The notes: generated from the sequence alone by a model not told the origin. DNA of 64,000 bases from an uncultured Lachnospiraceae bacterium (GCA_910588215.1 CAJUQJ010000008.1:81593-145592), one strand, 5' to 3'; numbered from the stretch's first letter, positions 17,555 to 26,949 are shown. A program made the numbers and translations.

Positions 17555-18967
17555 TTATGCCGTATAATCAACCGTACTGCCGTTTGCCTGCATCATCTCC
17601 ACCGCGATACGCTCGGATTCTTCCATCTCCTCCAGAACTTCATCCTCTTCAATCTGATCCAGATTGATCATCCGCCGTCTGCCCTTGCCGGACTTGGCCT
17701 GTTCTTGTTGTTCCTCGCCATTATCCTGGGAAAACTGCTGTCCGTATGCATGATTGGCAACCGTAACTTCCACTGCATCCACCTTGATCCCCTGCTCTTC
17801 AAACTGGTTCTTAAGCTGAATCAGCTGTGTCTCTATCACCGCACGTACCGTCTCATTCTGCGTTGTGAAATGTGCCGTCAGGCCGCTCTCTCTCGCCATG
17901 ATCTGTACGTTGACCGTACCCAGGCTCGCGGGGTGTAACTGCAGCTCCATCGTCTGCGTCTCCGCCTTCAGATTGATCTTCATGTACTCCATGATCTGGT
18001 TCATGATCTCTTCTGTCTGCATCGAACGATATTCCAGATTGGCGGCTTCCGGTATCTCATTTACCTGTTCCGGTATCTCTGGCATCTGCATCATGGTCTG
18101 GCCTGCAGAATTGCCTTCTTTACCGCTGTTTGCGGAGGCATCCTGCTGCATCTTATGATTCTGTACTTCGGCTTTCGGTGCGCTTACTGCAGATTCCTGA
18201 ACACTCTTATTACCACTTGCATCATCTACAGTCACCTTCACCTGCACGGTCTCACCGTCCTTCTGGACGGAAACAGTATAGTCTTTCATACCTTCCAGTT
18301 CCGGTGTCAAAACTTCATCCGGCATACCTGATTCTCCTTGTTCGGAGATCAGCTGCTTCATAATTGCAGTAAGTTCCTGCTCATTTAGTCCCAGTTCTTT
18401 CTGCAGACTCTCCAGGCTTTCTTCTACGATTCCTAACAGATTCTGTAAACTGCCATAAAGTGATTCGTCCGTCAGCAACGCTAACTCATCCGTATTGCCG
18501 GACATGCTCAACAACAGCTGTCTGAGATTATCAGGGTCGAACAGCTGAAGTGCCGTAAGTCCTAAAACTGCCATGGCCTCTTCCACTTCTTCCCGTGAAA
18601 CGCCCAGTTCATCTGCGATATCCTGAACCAGCTCTTCTCCGGCCGTCTCCAGTTTATCCGCGACCGTATCCTGCGTATTCGTCTCTGCATCGCTCGAAAT
18701 ACTTTCGGAGGCATTCTGCCCCGGTCGGTCCGTTTCCACCTGGTCGGTCTTAGGCGATGTCACTTCTGTCTTTACCGTATTTACCGGCATAACTGTCTGT
18801 CCGGCAGCGATGCTGCTCCCTGCCGCCTGCTGACTTCCTGCGCTGCCACTATATTTCGTCATGACTTGACCGAAACTTTCCGAAACAGCCTCATCCGCCT
18901 TACTTCCTGCAAGATCTGTCTGCCCCTTCGCATAAGCAAACAAGGCATTTACATTATTAACATTCAT
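17555..18967 (-). CDS. fliK: FliK, hook-length control protein
   Basis: A 470-residue FliK. A long, low-complexity Ser/Thr/Glu/Gln-rich N-terminal ruler region is followed by the Flg_hook domain at about 315-410. That domain includes METQ-type strands around MELQLHPASLGTVNVQI and ENETVRAVIETQLIQLKNQFEEQGIKV, split here by normal variation. FliK measures the hook and interacts with FlhB to switch export specificity. RBS AAAGGAGGAAGGAG precedes the ATG. Position between the YlxF/MotE-like gene and flgD is canonical. Confidence 0.9.
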   Translation of the reverse strand: MNVNNVNALFAYAKGQTDLAGSKADEAVSESFGQVMTKYSGSAGSQQAAGSSIAAGQTVMPVNTVKTEVTSPKTDQVETDRPGQNASESISSDAETNTQDTVADKLETAGEELVQDIADELGVSREEVEEAMAVLGLTALQLFDPDNLRQLLLSMSGNTDELALLTDESLYGSLQNLLGIVEESLESLQKELGLNEQELTAIMKQLISEQGESGMPDEVLTPELEGMKDYTVSVQKDGETVQVKVTVDDASGNKSVQESAVSAPKAEVQNHKMQQDASANSGKEGNSAGQTMMQMPEIPEQVNEIPEAANLEYRSMQTEEIMNQIMEYMKINLKAETQTMELQLHPASLGTVNVQIMARESGLTAHFTTQNETVRAVIETQLIQLKNQFEEQGIKVDAVEVTVANHAYGQQFSQDNGEEQQEQAKSGKGRRRMINLDQIEEDEVLEEMEESERIAVEMMQANGSTVDYTA

Positions 18968-19253
18968 GCTCCTTCCTCCTTTCCTGTATTCTCAGGGTTC
19001 TTTCCCCTGGATATTTATATATAATGCATACAGTGCAGACCGATCCTCAATCTGTACCGCAGCAGTATATATCACCTTCCAACAGTAAACGATATGCATG
19101 TGTGCATCTTATACTTACACCGTACTTTTTACAGAACATTTGTATCTGAAAAGGCGTTCGGTACAAATTTGCTATATCGTTTACTATAGTTATATATCGG
19201 CATTTCAGCAGATCTCCATAACCAAAATTCAAATAAAATTAGATCGTCTCAGT
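18968..19253. other. 286-base gap upstream of fliK containing a palindromic repeat
   Basis: The largest gap inside the early flagellar unit. It contains the ~102-base palindromic element at 19084-19185 and AT-rich flanks. A 61-codon open frame on the minus strand (19047-19232) lies across the palindrome and has no ribosome binding site, so I do not call it a gene. Confidence 0.5.
19084..19185 (+). repeat. ~102-base palindromic element, copy 1
   Basis: Ends are inverted repeats AGTAAACGATAT (19084-19095) and ATATCGTTTACT (19174-19185). The right end continues inward with AAATTTG. A second element of 103 bases at 63168-63270 shares the terminal sequence AGTAAACGAYATARCAAATTT and the same overall length, but the interiors differ. 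This fits a non-autonomous, hairpin-forming dispersed repeat. Confidence 0.6.
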
Positions 19254-20123
19254 TCATGAATCCGGATCCATGATCCTCGTTAGCCTGGACGCGATCTCGG
19301 CATCCATTGCCCCCAAAATCTTACCACGATCCTGTGAGCTCATCTGGCTTAATATTCTTGCTACCAGATCCAGGTCATCCGTCATCGTCTCAAAGATCGC
19401 AGCCGCCTGCTTCGGCTTCATATCCACATAAGTCTGCGCATATTCCTGCGCCTCCTTGTCCTCCTCAATCTGCTCCACTACCTGTTTATACAAATACTCC
19501 GCCGTTGTGGGGTCCATCGATTCATAATATTTCTGATACTCCTCTGCTCCCGGTCCCTTTTCGGCGTAGACTACTTCATTGTAAAACTCCGTTCTGATCC
19601 TGTCAAAATCAATCTGTGCATCTTCAAAAGTTCTCAGTCTCTCGATTTCCGCGCGAAGCTGTTCCATCTCTTCGGAATCACTGTTGCTTGCCGACTGCGC
19701 ACGTTCAAGTTCAAGCTCAAGTTCCGTAATATAATCCACTGCCTCCCGCAGACTTGTATAGCCGCCGTAAGCCTCTTCCTCCGTGGGTGTCGTTGCTTCC
19801 TCCGGCAGGATCATATTGATCACAGGTACATCCTTTAAGACCGGCGCTAACACATTAGAGCCGAATCCGCCAACATCCAACTTCACGAGCAAACATAAGA
19901 TAGCCAGCCATATAGCGACGATAACAACCGTTACCAAAAACACGGAGATACCGCCCGGCTCGTCATCCCCCGCAATCTGTTCGGAAAGCTCCCGGGCGCG
20001 TTGCTTTGCCTCCTTCTTCTGAGCCTTCTGTTCCGCTTTCAATCTCTTGCGCTCTTCTTTTAACTTCTTTGTATCAACCTCAGCGTCCGCTCCGGTATTC
20101 ACATTCACAAGCTCTTCTGCCAT
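19254..20123 (-). CDS. YlxF/MotE-like flagellar membrane protein with MgtE-N-like domain
   Basis: A 289-residue protein. A highly charged Lys/Glu N-terminal cytoplasmic segment (about 10-50) precedes one transmembrane helix (about 57-78, ISVFLVTVVIVAIWLAILCLLV), a coiled coil (about 125-165) and a C-terminal domain resembling the MgtE N-terminal fold (MDPTTAEYLYKQV, MKPKQAAAIFETM, DLVARILSQMSSQDRGKILGAM). The gene between fliJ and fliK is ylxF in Bacillus, of unclear function. MotE-type relatives chaperone or stabilise stator components. The ATG at 20123 is used because GGAGG lies exactly five bases upstream; that site is the end of a structured repeat. Confidence 0.75.
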   Translation of the reverse strand: MAEELVNVNTGADAEVDTKKLKEERKRLKAEQKAQKKEAKQRARELSEQIAGDDEPGGISVFLVTVVIVAIWLAILCLLVKLDVGGFGSNVLAPVLKDVPVINMILPEEATTPTEEEAYGGYTSLREAVDYITELELELERAQSASNSDSEEMEQLRAEIERLRTFEDAQIDFDRIRTEFYNEVVYAEKGPGAEEYQKYYESMDPTTAEYLYKQVVEQIEEDKEAQEYAQTYVDMKPKQAAAIFETMTDDLDLVARILSQMSSQDRGKILGAMDAEIASRLTRIMDPDS

Positions 20124-20216
20124 TATTACCTCCATGCCGGAGCACTTTTTCTATGACCGCAAGCCTGATTTCAAATTCAGTTCTGCGAATCCGAGTTCGT
20201 AACTCCGGCCCAAACT
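20124..20216 (-). repeat. Structured SD-bearing repeat, full copy upstream of the ylxF/motE-like gene
   Basis: Fills the gap between the fliJ stop and the next start. On the minus strand it starts GAGTTTGGGCCGGAG...CGAACTC (hairpin 1), then a CTGA...TCAG hairpin 2, and ends CTCCGGCATGGAGGTAATA before the ATG. It aligns over about 95 bases with the copy at 57679-57776 upstream of a GNAT gene, with stems kept despite sequence changes. Confidence 0.65.
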
Positions 20217-20674
20217 CATTGCCCTTTTGCTTTGCCGCGTTGCCCATAAGTATAACTGGTAAGTTCATCTACAGCCTTATGTTCTGCGGCATTTTCTTCA
20301 CGTACAAATTCCACGAACGCTTTCTCACGCAGCTTCTCATGCATCTTACGCTCCTGCATTACTTCCTGCAGCTTCTTCCTTGCCTCTTCCACAACCTTCT
20401 GTGCCAGGGCAACCTGTTCGCGCTGTCTGTCTATCATCTCATCCATGATCAACACGGCATTCCTGTTATCCTTCAGATCCATAATGTGCAATCTGTCGCT
20501 GCGCATCAGGCGCCCTTCCTCCAGATAAGCTTCTTTCCTGTCGATCAGAATCTGTAATTTCTCCTCTTCTTCGTTCAAATGCATCTGTGCCCTGCCAAGA
20601 TCCATCTTAGCCTGGCTTTCCAACTGATATTGGATATTCAGGAGGCTCTGCATTCTATATATAAATTTCGCCAT
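20216..20674 (-). CDS. fliJ: FliJ, flagellar export chaperone/stalk protein
   Basis: A 152-residue almost entirely alpha-helical coiled-coil protein (MAKFIYRMQSLLNIQYQLESQAK...), the usual FliJ pattern and length. FliJ inserts into the FliI hexamer as a gamma-like stalk and contacts FlhA to activate export. Assignment rests on the N-terminal FIYRMQSLLNIQ motif, coiled-coil composition and its place directly after fliI. Confidence 0.9.
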   Translation of the reverse strand: MAKFIYRMQSLLNIQYQLESQAKMDLGRAQMHLNEEEEKLQILIDRKEAYLEEGRLMRSDRLHIMDLKDNRNAVLIMDEMIDRQREQVALAQKVVEEARKKLQEVMQERKMHEKLREKAFVEFVREENAAEHKAVDELTSYTYGQRGKAKGQ

Positions 20675-20733
20675 ATTCGGCCACTCCCTGCCATATATGA
20701 TCTGCTAAGGTATTCACATACAAGCCTTCCAGC

Positions 20734-22044
20734 CTACTCTGCAAAAAGTTCCCGCAACTTTCCGACCGCCTGCTCATAGTCAAATTTGGCATCCACTTCC
20801 TGCATCAGGTATTCATTCACCGCATCAATCTTGGCAATGGCGTAATCGATCTTGGGATTGCTTCCGTTCTTATAGGCGCCGATATTGATCAGATCCTCCG
20901 CCTCATTATAAGTAGCCAGTACGTTTTTCAGCTTACCGGCGAGCATCTTATGCTCCTTATCCACAATCTGAGCCATACAACGGGATATACTCTGCAGTAC
21001 ATCGATCGCCGGGTAGTGATTCTGATGCGCCAGTTTACGATTCAACATGATATGGCCGTCCAATATGCTTCTGGCCGTATCCGTGATCGGTTCATTCATA
21101 TCGTCTCCATCTACCAACACCGTATAGAGTCCCGTGATAGAACCGGTCTGGGCACACCCTGCCCGCTCAAGCAGCTTGGGCATCTCGGAATATACACTTG
21201 GGGGATATCCCCTGGATACCGGCGGTTCTCCGCTGGCCAGACCGATTTCTCTTTGTGCCATGGAAAAACGCGTCAGAGAATCCATCATGAGCAACACATC
21301 TTTCCCCTGATCCCTGAAATATTCCGCGATCGCGGTAGCCGTCTTAGCCGCTTTGTTTCTTTCCAATGCCGACTTATCAGATGTGGCTACAACAACAACC
21401 GAACGTCTCATGCCCTCTTCGCCAAGGTCACGCTCCACAAATTCGCGCACTTCTCTGCCCCGCTCACCTATCAGCGCGATCACGTTAATATCCGCCTTGG
21501 TATTACGTGCAAACATGCCCATTAACGTTGACTTTCCTACACCGGAACCGGCAAAGATACCGATACGCTGACCCTTGCCGACAGTCATCAGTCCGTCTAT
21601 CGCTTTTACTCCCAGCGGTAATACTTCCGCTATGATCTTCCTGTCCATGGGATCCGGCGGCTGTGCTTCCACACTATATGGAGTACCGGCCAAATAACTG
21701 CCGTCTATCCTTCCCAGACCGTCAAGCACCTTGCCAAGCAGATCATTGCTCACCGGTACAGTCAATGGCTCTCCTACATTCTCTACAATACAGCCAAGTC
21801 CTATGCCATCTGTCTTATCACAAGGCATCAGCAGTGTCTTACGGTCTTTAAACCCTACCACTTCCGCCATGATCGGTTTATACTCCTCCTGCGCCGGATA
21901 GATTCTGCATAGGTCGCCTAACTTCGCTTCCGGTCCGGCAGACTCGATCGTCAACCCGACTACATTCTCGACCCGTCCTTTACGCTTAAAAAAGGTTTCC
22001 TCCACTATTCTGCTGTATTTCTGTAAATCAATTCCCCTATTCAT
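20734..22044 (-). CDS. fliI: FliI, flagellar export ATPase
   Basis: A 436-residue F1-beta-like ATPase with Walker A GSGVGKST at 166-173, GERGREVREF, the Walker B region DVLLMMDSLTRF and the T3SS-ATPase signature PPSVYSEMPKLLERAG. It hydrolyses ATP to help unfold and inject export substrates and is held by FliH. Length is typical. It starts ten bases after the fliH stop. Confidence 0.97.
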   Translation of the reverse strand: MNRGIDLQKYSRIVEETFFKRKGRVENVVGLTIESAGPEAKLGDLCRIYPAQEEYKPIMAEVVGFKDRKTLLMPCDKTDGIGLGCIVENVGEPLTVPVSNDLLGKVLDGLGRIDGSYLAGTPYSVEAQPPDPMDRKIIAEVLPLGVKAIDGLMTVGKGQRIGIFAGSGVGKSTLMGMFARNTKADINVIALIGERGREVREFVERDLGEEGMRRSVVVVATSDKSALERNKAAKTATAIAEYFRDQGKDVLLMMDSLTRFSMAQREIGLASGEPPVSRGYPPSVYSEMPKLLERAGCAQTGSITGLYTVLVDGDDMNEPITDTARSILDGHIMLNRKLAHQNHYPAIDVLQSISRCMAQIVDKEHKMLAGKLKNVLATYNEAEDLINIGAYKNGSNPKIDYAIAKIDAVNEYLMQEVDAKFDYEQAVGKLRELFAE

Positions 22045-22053
22045 AAACAGTCA

Positions 22054-22926
22054 TCATCCACGCTTCTCATAAGATAACACACGCAATCTATTGGTCAGTT
22101 CCGCCAGCTGCGTATCTACACCACAATCAAAAATACCGCCGTCCGTTTCGATCATACATTCCCCCTGTCTTAGGGCGATGTCCTCAATGATCTCTACGGT
22201 ACCTCTGCCGGCCGCAGCACCGTCTGTCAGTGCCTGCTTCTGCATATTGACAAAAGGATAATCCTCTTTAGAAACGTGTACAATAAAATTCCTGCTGCTC
22301 TCCACCTGTCTTAAGGTGGAGTCTACCAAATGCACCAGGATGTCTCTATTGTCTGCCAGTTCAATTCCAAAAATATGACTGTAAACCTCAGTGATCACAT
22401 CGATAAACTTTGGCTCCAGTTCTTGGATCAACTGTTCGTATTCCGCTTCCAGCCGTCGTTTCTCTGCCATCAGCTCTCTCTTCATCTCTTCCGCTTCCGC
22501 GATTCCCTGCCGATAGCCCTCTTCGTGGCCTTCCTTCTTTCCCTCTTCCATTGCCCAGCGTCTCTTAGCTTCAATCTCGCCATCTGCAGCCGTCTTTAAC
22601 TCCTCAACCTGTGCCATGGCATCATCAAGCATGGCCTGTGCCTGTGCCTTGACCTCCTCCAGATCAGGAACTTCTTCCGCCGCAGCCTTGATGATTCCGC
22701 TTCCATTCCCATCGGTATCATCGAACAAGTCGTCAATTGCTTCCCCGCCAAGACCACTTACAAATCCGGACTCTTCGCCATCTTCCTCCGATCCGCCTCC
22801 CAGCGCTGCTCTTCTCAGGGCCTTCTGCTCTTCGATCCTTTTCTCTACGAGAGCATTGGAATCAATAACATGCTTCTCATCACCGGACACCACGACCCAG
22901 CTTGCTTTATATATATTCCTAGACAA
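22054..22926 (-). CDS. fliH: FliH, negative regulator/tether of FliI
   Basis: A 290-residue FliH with a long charged N-terminal region, a Glu/Ala-rich coiled coil (about 110-185) containing GxxxG-like spacing (EGHEEGYRQGIAEAEEMKRE) and a globular C-terminal V-type ATPase E-like domain ending near TNRLRVLSYEKRG. FliH dimers hold FliI at the C-ring. I place the start at a TTG at 22926 overlapping the fliG end by eight bases, because GGAGGTGA lies eight bases before it. No ATG lies nearby in frame, and an earlier GTG seven bases upstream is less well placed. Confidence 0.85.
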   Translation of the reverse strand: MSRNIYKASWVVVSGDEKHVIDSNALVEKRIEEQKALRRAALGGGSEEDGEESGFVSGLGGEAIDDLFDDTDGNGSGIIKAAAEEVPDLEEVKAQAQAMLDDAMAQVEELKTAADGEIEAKRRWAMEEGKKEGHEEGYRQGIAEAEEMKRELMAEKRRLEAEYEQLIQELEPKFIDVITEVYSHIFGIELADNRDILVHLVDSTLRQVESSRNFIVHVSKEDYPFVNMQKQALTDGAAAGRGTVEIIEDIALRQGECMIETDGGIFDCGVDTQLAELTNRLRVLSYEKRG

Positions 22927-23932
22927 CGATCTCGTCACCTCCACCTCTGGAGATAACGATCTCTGCGGAATCCTCCAGCTTCCTGATAACATTTACGATC
23001 TTCTGCTGTGCTTCCTCTACATCCTTCATACGTACAGGACCCATGAATTCCATATCTTCCTTGATCATGGCTGCCAAACGTTTAGAAAGATTATTGAAGA
23101 TCGCATTCTGTACCTCTTCATTAGATCCCTTAAGCGCGGTTGCCAGATCTCCGTTATCCACATCACGCAGCACTCGCTGAATTGCTCTGTCGTCCAAAAG
23201 CAGGATGTCTTCGAACACAAACATCTTCTTTCTGATCTCGTCCGCAAGTTCCGGCTCTTCGATCTCCAAAGTCTCCATGATATGTTTCTCTGTACCGCGG
23301 TCTACCGTATTCAAGATCTCTACAACGGCATCCACACCGCCGATGATCGTATAATCCTGATTGACCAGCGACGACAATTTGGATTCCAACACCTTCTCCA
23401 CTTCTTTGATCACCTCCGGACTCGTTCTGTCCATAATGGCGATACGCTTGGCAACATCAGCCTGCCTGTCAGGCGGAAGAGCCGAAAGAATCAGAGCCGA
23501 CTGTGCTGCCGACAAATAAGATAAGATCAAAGCGATCGTCTGCGGATGCTCATCCTGAATAAAGTTGAGCAGCTGCGACGCATCTGTCTTCCGGATAAAC
23601 TCGAATGGCTTTACCTGCAAAGATGCCGTCAGCTTGCCGATCACATCCATAGCTCTGTCGGCGCCAAAGGACTTCTCCAGCACCTCCTTGGCATAATTGA
23701 TACCGCCTTCTGCAATATACTGCTGCGCCAGACATACCTGATAAAATTCCGAGATCACATCATCTTTTACCTTCGGTGTAATATTCCTGGTATTCGCAAT
23801 CTCCAGCGTCAATTCCTCTATTTCGTCTTCCTTCAAATGCTTAAAAACATTGGCAGATCTCTCCGGCCCTAATGCGATCAATAAAACAGCAGCCTTCTGA
23901 AGTCCGCTGATATTTCCAGCTTCCTTAGCCAT
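22919..23932 (-). CDS. fliG: FliG, flagellar rotor/switch protein
   Basis: A 337-residue FliG. It has N, middle (EHPQTIALILSYL motif) and C-terminal ARM-like domains. The torque helix near the C-terminus contains the charged residues DDRAIQRVLRDVD that face MotA. FliG joins the MS ring (FliF) to the C-ring. Standard length and order, six bases after the fliF stop. Its stop overlaps the proposed TTG start of fliH. Confidence 0.97.
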   Translation of the reverse strand: MAKEAGNISGLQKAAVLLIALGPERSANVFKHLKEDEIEELTLEIANTRNITPKVKDDVISEFYQVCLAQQYIAEGGINYAKEVLEKSFGADRAMDVIGKLTASLQVKPFEFIRKTDASQLLNFIQDEHPQTIALILSYLSAAQSALILSALPPDRQADVAKRIAIMDRTSPEVIKEVEKVLESKLSSLVNQDYTIIGGVDAVVEILNTVDRGTEKHIMETLEIEEPELADEIRKKMFVFEDILLLDDRAIQRVLRDVDNGDLATALKGSNEEVQNAIFNNLSKRLAAMIKEDMEFMGPVRMKDVEEAQQKIVNVIRKLEDSAEIVISRGGGDEIVV

Positions 23933-23937
23933 TTATC

Positions 23938-25554
23938 TTACCCCCAGTCTTCGTTCAGCCAGTTGCGCAACAGATTTGCCGCCGCCTCCGGATTCTCATC
24001 TACAAATTTATTGATCAGTTTTCTCTCCTCAGATTCATTCTCTACCGTGATATCCTCCAACTGCATTTCAGGCGTAGACTGCAATAATGTCTCCACGGAG
24101 ATCTCTTCTTCTTCCTCCGCATGTTTCTCTCCGCGCATGCTTCGAAGTACAACGAAAGCAAGCAACGCCAAGATCACAATGATCAACACGATCTGTATGA
24201 TATCTGTCACGGTAATAGCAGGGCCTTCCGCATCAAAGAAAATATTCTCACTGTAAGCCACAAGAGAAATACTTTCCGCCGAAATACCGCTAGCATTAGC
24301 TACAGCTCCTACCAAGTCTTCCTCTACTTCTATCCTGGTACGTCCAGCATTAGCTAACTTATATTCTTCCCAGGAGACTCCAGCCAGATCTCCCCGTGTT
24401 TCGGCATCCTCTTCCCGAATGATATTGTACTGGACCATGGAAGCCATCAATGAGGATTTGCCATAATCAATAGCCCCTGCCGGTGTTGTCTTCTCAGTGA
24501 TCTCTTCATCCGGAAGATAATCTCTGGATTCTTCAGATTGTGAAGAATTCCCACCGCCATTGTCGGGCAGCACATAGGTACTGTCATCGTCACTGTCATT
24601 AGAATCCGTCCCCGGAATCCCCGCTACAGTACTCTCATTCTCTGCACTGAAGATCTTCTCCTGCGCGATCATGCCTTCTGTCCGGCCTTCCGGTGCACTG
24701 TATTTATGCGACGTTGATTTCGTAGATGAGAAATCAAGCGCCAGATTAGTCGCTACTTCCACATTATCAAACTGTTTCGTTCCAAGCAGAACCTTCCGCA
24801 CCTCGTGGATGACCCGCTTCTCCGCTTCAGCTTTCACTGAAAGCTGCGCATTGGCTGCACCCGTTACGCTATAGTCGTCTTCTGCCGTAAAGAGCGTGTT
24901 GCCTTCTATATCCTGAATCACAATATGATCCGTCGTTTCATTGCCGATCGCCGTTGCTATTGCACGTGCAAGTCCTGCCGCACTCTCCGTGCTGAACTCA
25001 TCCTTAAGTTCCAGCAAGACCCATGCGTGAGACTCTTCTTCCGTGGCCAACAACGTACCGTCATTCTCCGGAATCGATAATTTGACTCTTGCAGTCTTGA
25101 TCGCAGAAAATCTCTCCAGCATATCATTTGCCAGATATTTCTCCAGGTAGACCACATTCTTCTTCTGCTTATCAGCCTCAGTGGTGGAAAAACTGCCTTC
25201 CGTTACTTGGTCGATACCGTAACCGACGGCCTGAATATTACTGGTTCCCAGAAGCATACGCGCATCGGCCTGTTGGTCGCGCAGGATTCTGAACGTCAGC
25301 GCATCTTCCGAGACCGTATATTTCATCTCTTCTCCATCCAGAAGTTCTTTCACTTCAGCCGCCTCGGCCGCCGTTTCACATTCTCTCAACAATACATACT
25401 GAGGCTTGGTCAGCATCGTCACCACCGCAACAAGCGCAACGATGACAACTGCCATGCCGCATATCAACAATGTCTTCTGCTTGGCAGTAAAACGATTCCA
25501 CCATGCCAATATTTGATTACCTAATTCTCTTAATCTGACTAATAACTTATCCAC
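23938..25554 (-). CDS. fliF: FliF, MS-ring protein
   Basis: A 538-residue protein with two transmembrane helices: about 30-47 (LLICGMAVVIVALVAVVTML) and about 448-470 (IIQIVLIIVILALLAFVVL). The periplasmic YscJ/FliF and ring-building domains lie between them, and a short cytoplasmic tail binds FliG. FliF is the first basal-body ring to assemble. The start is a GTG at 25554 with AGGAGATAA upstream. The Ser/Asp-rich variable loop at about 300-365 is typical. Confidence 0.95.
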   Translation of the reverse strand: MDKLLVRLRELGNQILAWWNRFTAKQKTLLICGMAVVIVALVAVVTMLTKPQYVLLRECETAAEAAEVKELLDGEEMKYTVSEDALTFRILRDQQADARMLLGTSNIQAVGYGIDQVTEGSFSTTEADKQKKNVVYLEKYLANDMLERFSAIKTARVKLSIPENDGTLLATEEESHAWVLLELKDEFSTESAAGLARAIATAIGNETTDHIVIQDIEGNTLFTAEDDYSVTGAANAQLSVKAEAEKRVIHEVRKVLLGTKQFDNVEVATNLALDFSSTKSTSHKYSAPEGRTEGMIAQEKIFSAENESTVAGIPGTDSNDSDDDSTYVLPDNGGGNSSQSEESRDYLPDEEITEKTTPAGAIDYGKSSLMASMVQYNIIREEDAETRGDLAGVSWEEYKLANAGRTRIEVEEDLVGAVANASGISAESISLVAYSENIFFDAEGPAITVTDIIQIVLIIVILALLAFVVLRSMRGEKHAEEEEEISVETLLQSTPEMQLEDITVENESEERKLINKFVDENPEAAANLLRNWLNEDWG

Positions 25555-25598
25555 CGCAATTTATCTCCTTCAGCCTTCCCCTTATTCTCACCAAGATA

Positions 25599-25925
25599 TT
25601 AGATCTGCATCTGAAGAAGTTCCCTGTAAGCATCTAAAACCTTATCTCTGATCGCAACCGTATACTGCAATGCAGTGGACGCTTTCTGCAACGCAATGCT
25701 GAGGTCATGCGCATTCTCGGTCTCTCCGAGCATCCACTTAACCTCTTCATTCTCCGCATCCGACAGATAATCATTCGTAGTATTCAAATTGTCGATCGCC
25801 GTATGTAATAGACTTTCAAAGCCTGTTTCCTTATATGTGTCCGGTCTATTCGTAACTGCAGTCCTGGCAGCCTCCTTGACTGCCTCCGAGGACACATTGC
25901 GAAGCGCTGTAATATCCATAGCCAT
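25599..25925 (-). CDS. fliE: FliE, MS ring-rod adapter
   Basis: A 108-residue FliE with the C-terminal family signature EVKWMLGETENAHDLSIALQKASTALQYTVAIRDK; shown here only to mark the region. FliE is the first exported rod protein and joins the MS ring to the rod. ATG at 25925 follows GGAGGAAGAAAG. Order flgB-flgC-fliE-fliF is canonical. Confidence 0.95.
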   Translation of the reverse strand: MAMDITALRNVSSEAVKEAARTAVTNRPDTYKETGFESLLHTAIDNLNTTNDYLSDAENEEVKWMLGETENAHDLSIALQKASTALQYTVAIRDKVLDAYRELLQMQI

Positions 25926-25964
25926 CTTTCTTCCTCCAAATTATAAGGTTCTCAATGATCCATC

Positions 25965-26414
25965 CTACTGGTTGTTCAGCAGATTTAATCCCGTAGTTGC
26001 AATACTCTTACTGGCACTGAATGCAGTCGCGTTTGCCTGATAAGCCCGACTGGCGTCGATCAGATTCGTCATCTCCGTAATCGTGCTGACATTGGGATAC
26101 ATCACATAACCGTTCTCATCCGCATCCGGATGAGAAGGATCATATACCATATTCCCTTCTGTCCATCTATCCTCATAAACTCCCGTCACCTTAACACCGG
26201 TACCGTCATAACGTCCCCTTGCCTTACTCAGCACCTGTCGGAAAGGTGCCTGGGAATTCTTCTCCTCGAAAACCACTACTTTCCTGCGATAAGGCGTACC
26301 GTCCTCCGTACGGGTCGTATTTGCATTGGCTACATTCTGCGAAATGATATCCATACGATATCGTTCCGCTGTCATACCGGTTGCGTTAATGTCAAAAGCT
26401 GTAAACATTCCCAT
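25965..26414 (-). CDS. flgC: FlgC, proximal rod protein
   Basis: A 149-residue rod protein. The N-terminus MGMFTAFDINATGMTAERYR and the NVANANTTRTEDG signature are typical, and the C-terminus (NLIDASRAYQANATAFSASK) is the matching D0 helix. It forms the proximal rod with FlgB. Length and place fit the family. Confidence 0.95.
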   Translation of the reverse strand: MGMFTAFDINATGMTAERYRMDIISQNVANANTTRTEDGTPYRRKVVVFEEKNSQAPFRQVLSKARGRYDGTGVKVTGVYEDRWTEGNMVYDPSHPDADENGYVMYPNVSTITEMTNLIDASRAYQANATAFSASKSIATTGLNLLNNQ

Positions 26415-26477
26415 AGTTTGTTCTCCTTATTCCCTCAATCACACAAGCTGTTGTCATGCCCGTTCACGGCACCATCA

Positions 26478-26882
26478 TTATTTCATGACCATCTGCAGAT
26501 TCTTGAACTCCTGTCTGATCGATGCCGTCAGACCCTGGTATACTATCTGATTCTTGGCCAGATACACTGCTTCCGTATCCGGATCCACATTATTACCGTC
26601 TACACGATAGGAATACCCCGAATAATCGCTGTATGTAACAGGACTCAACCGTCCAAGATCCTTGTTCAGCCTGCTCATCTTGGCATCCATTGAAATATAT
26701 CTGGACTGTCCGAGTGCCTTCGCAAGCTGCGTCTCAAAACTGACGTCGCTTCTCTTAAATCCTGGTGTATCAGCGTTGGATATATTGTTGGAGATAACAT
26801 CATTGCGAATCCATGACGCATCTGCCGCCCTATCCAGCACATTAATATAATCAAATGCATTGGTACTTGTTAATGTACTCAT
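26478..26882 (-). CDS. flgB: FlgB, proximal rod protein
   Basis: A 134-residue rod protein with the rod signature NNISNADTPGFKRSDVSFE at about 30-48 and a C-terminal D0 helix (YQGLTASIRQEFKNLQMV). It is the first gene of the flagellar cluster. Its AGGAGGG site lies ten bases before the ATG, and a promoter lies at 26922-26949. Confidence 0.95.
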   Translation of the reverse strand: MSTLTSTNAFDYINVLDRAADASWIRNDVISNNISNADTPGFKRSDVSFETQLAKALGQSRYISMDAKMSRLNKDLGRLSPVTYSDYSGYSYRVDGNNVDPDTEAVYLAKNQIVYQGLTASIRQEFKNLQMVMK

Positions 26883-26921
26883 ATAATCATAGCCCTCCTA
26901 TAATAGTAGAATCCATAATCC

Positions 26922-26949
26922 ATTATAAAGGTATTAAGAAAAAAAACAA
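26922..26949 (-). promoter_or_regulatory. Promoter for the flgB flagellar operon
   Basis: Minus-strand TTGTTT (26949-26944), a 16-base spacer, then TATAAT (26927-26922), about 40 bases before the flgB ATG. A strong -10 with a weak -35, of the sigma-A type. No c-di-GMP riboswitch signature was seen in the leader. Confidence 0.6.

Noticed and set aside
19047..19232. 61-codon minus-strand frame upstream of fliK
   Set aside because: It runs through the ~102-base palindromic element and lacks a ribosome binding site.
22616..23524. 302-codon plus-strand open frame opposite fliH/fliG
   Set aside because: Antisense to two confident genes; product has no recognisable domain.
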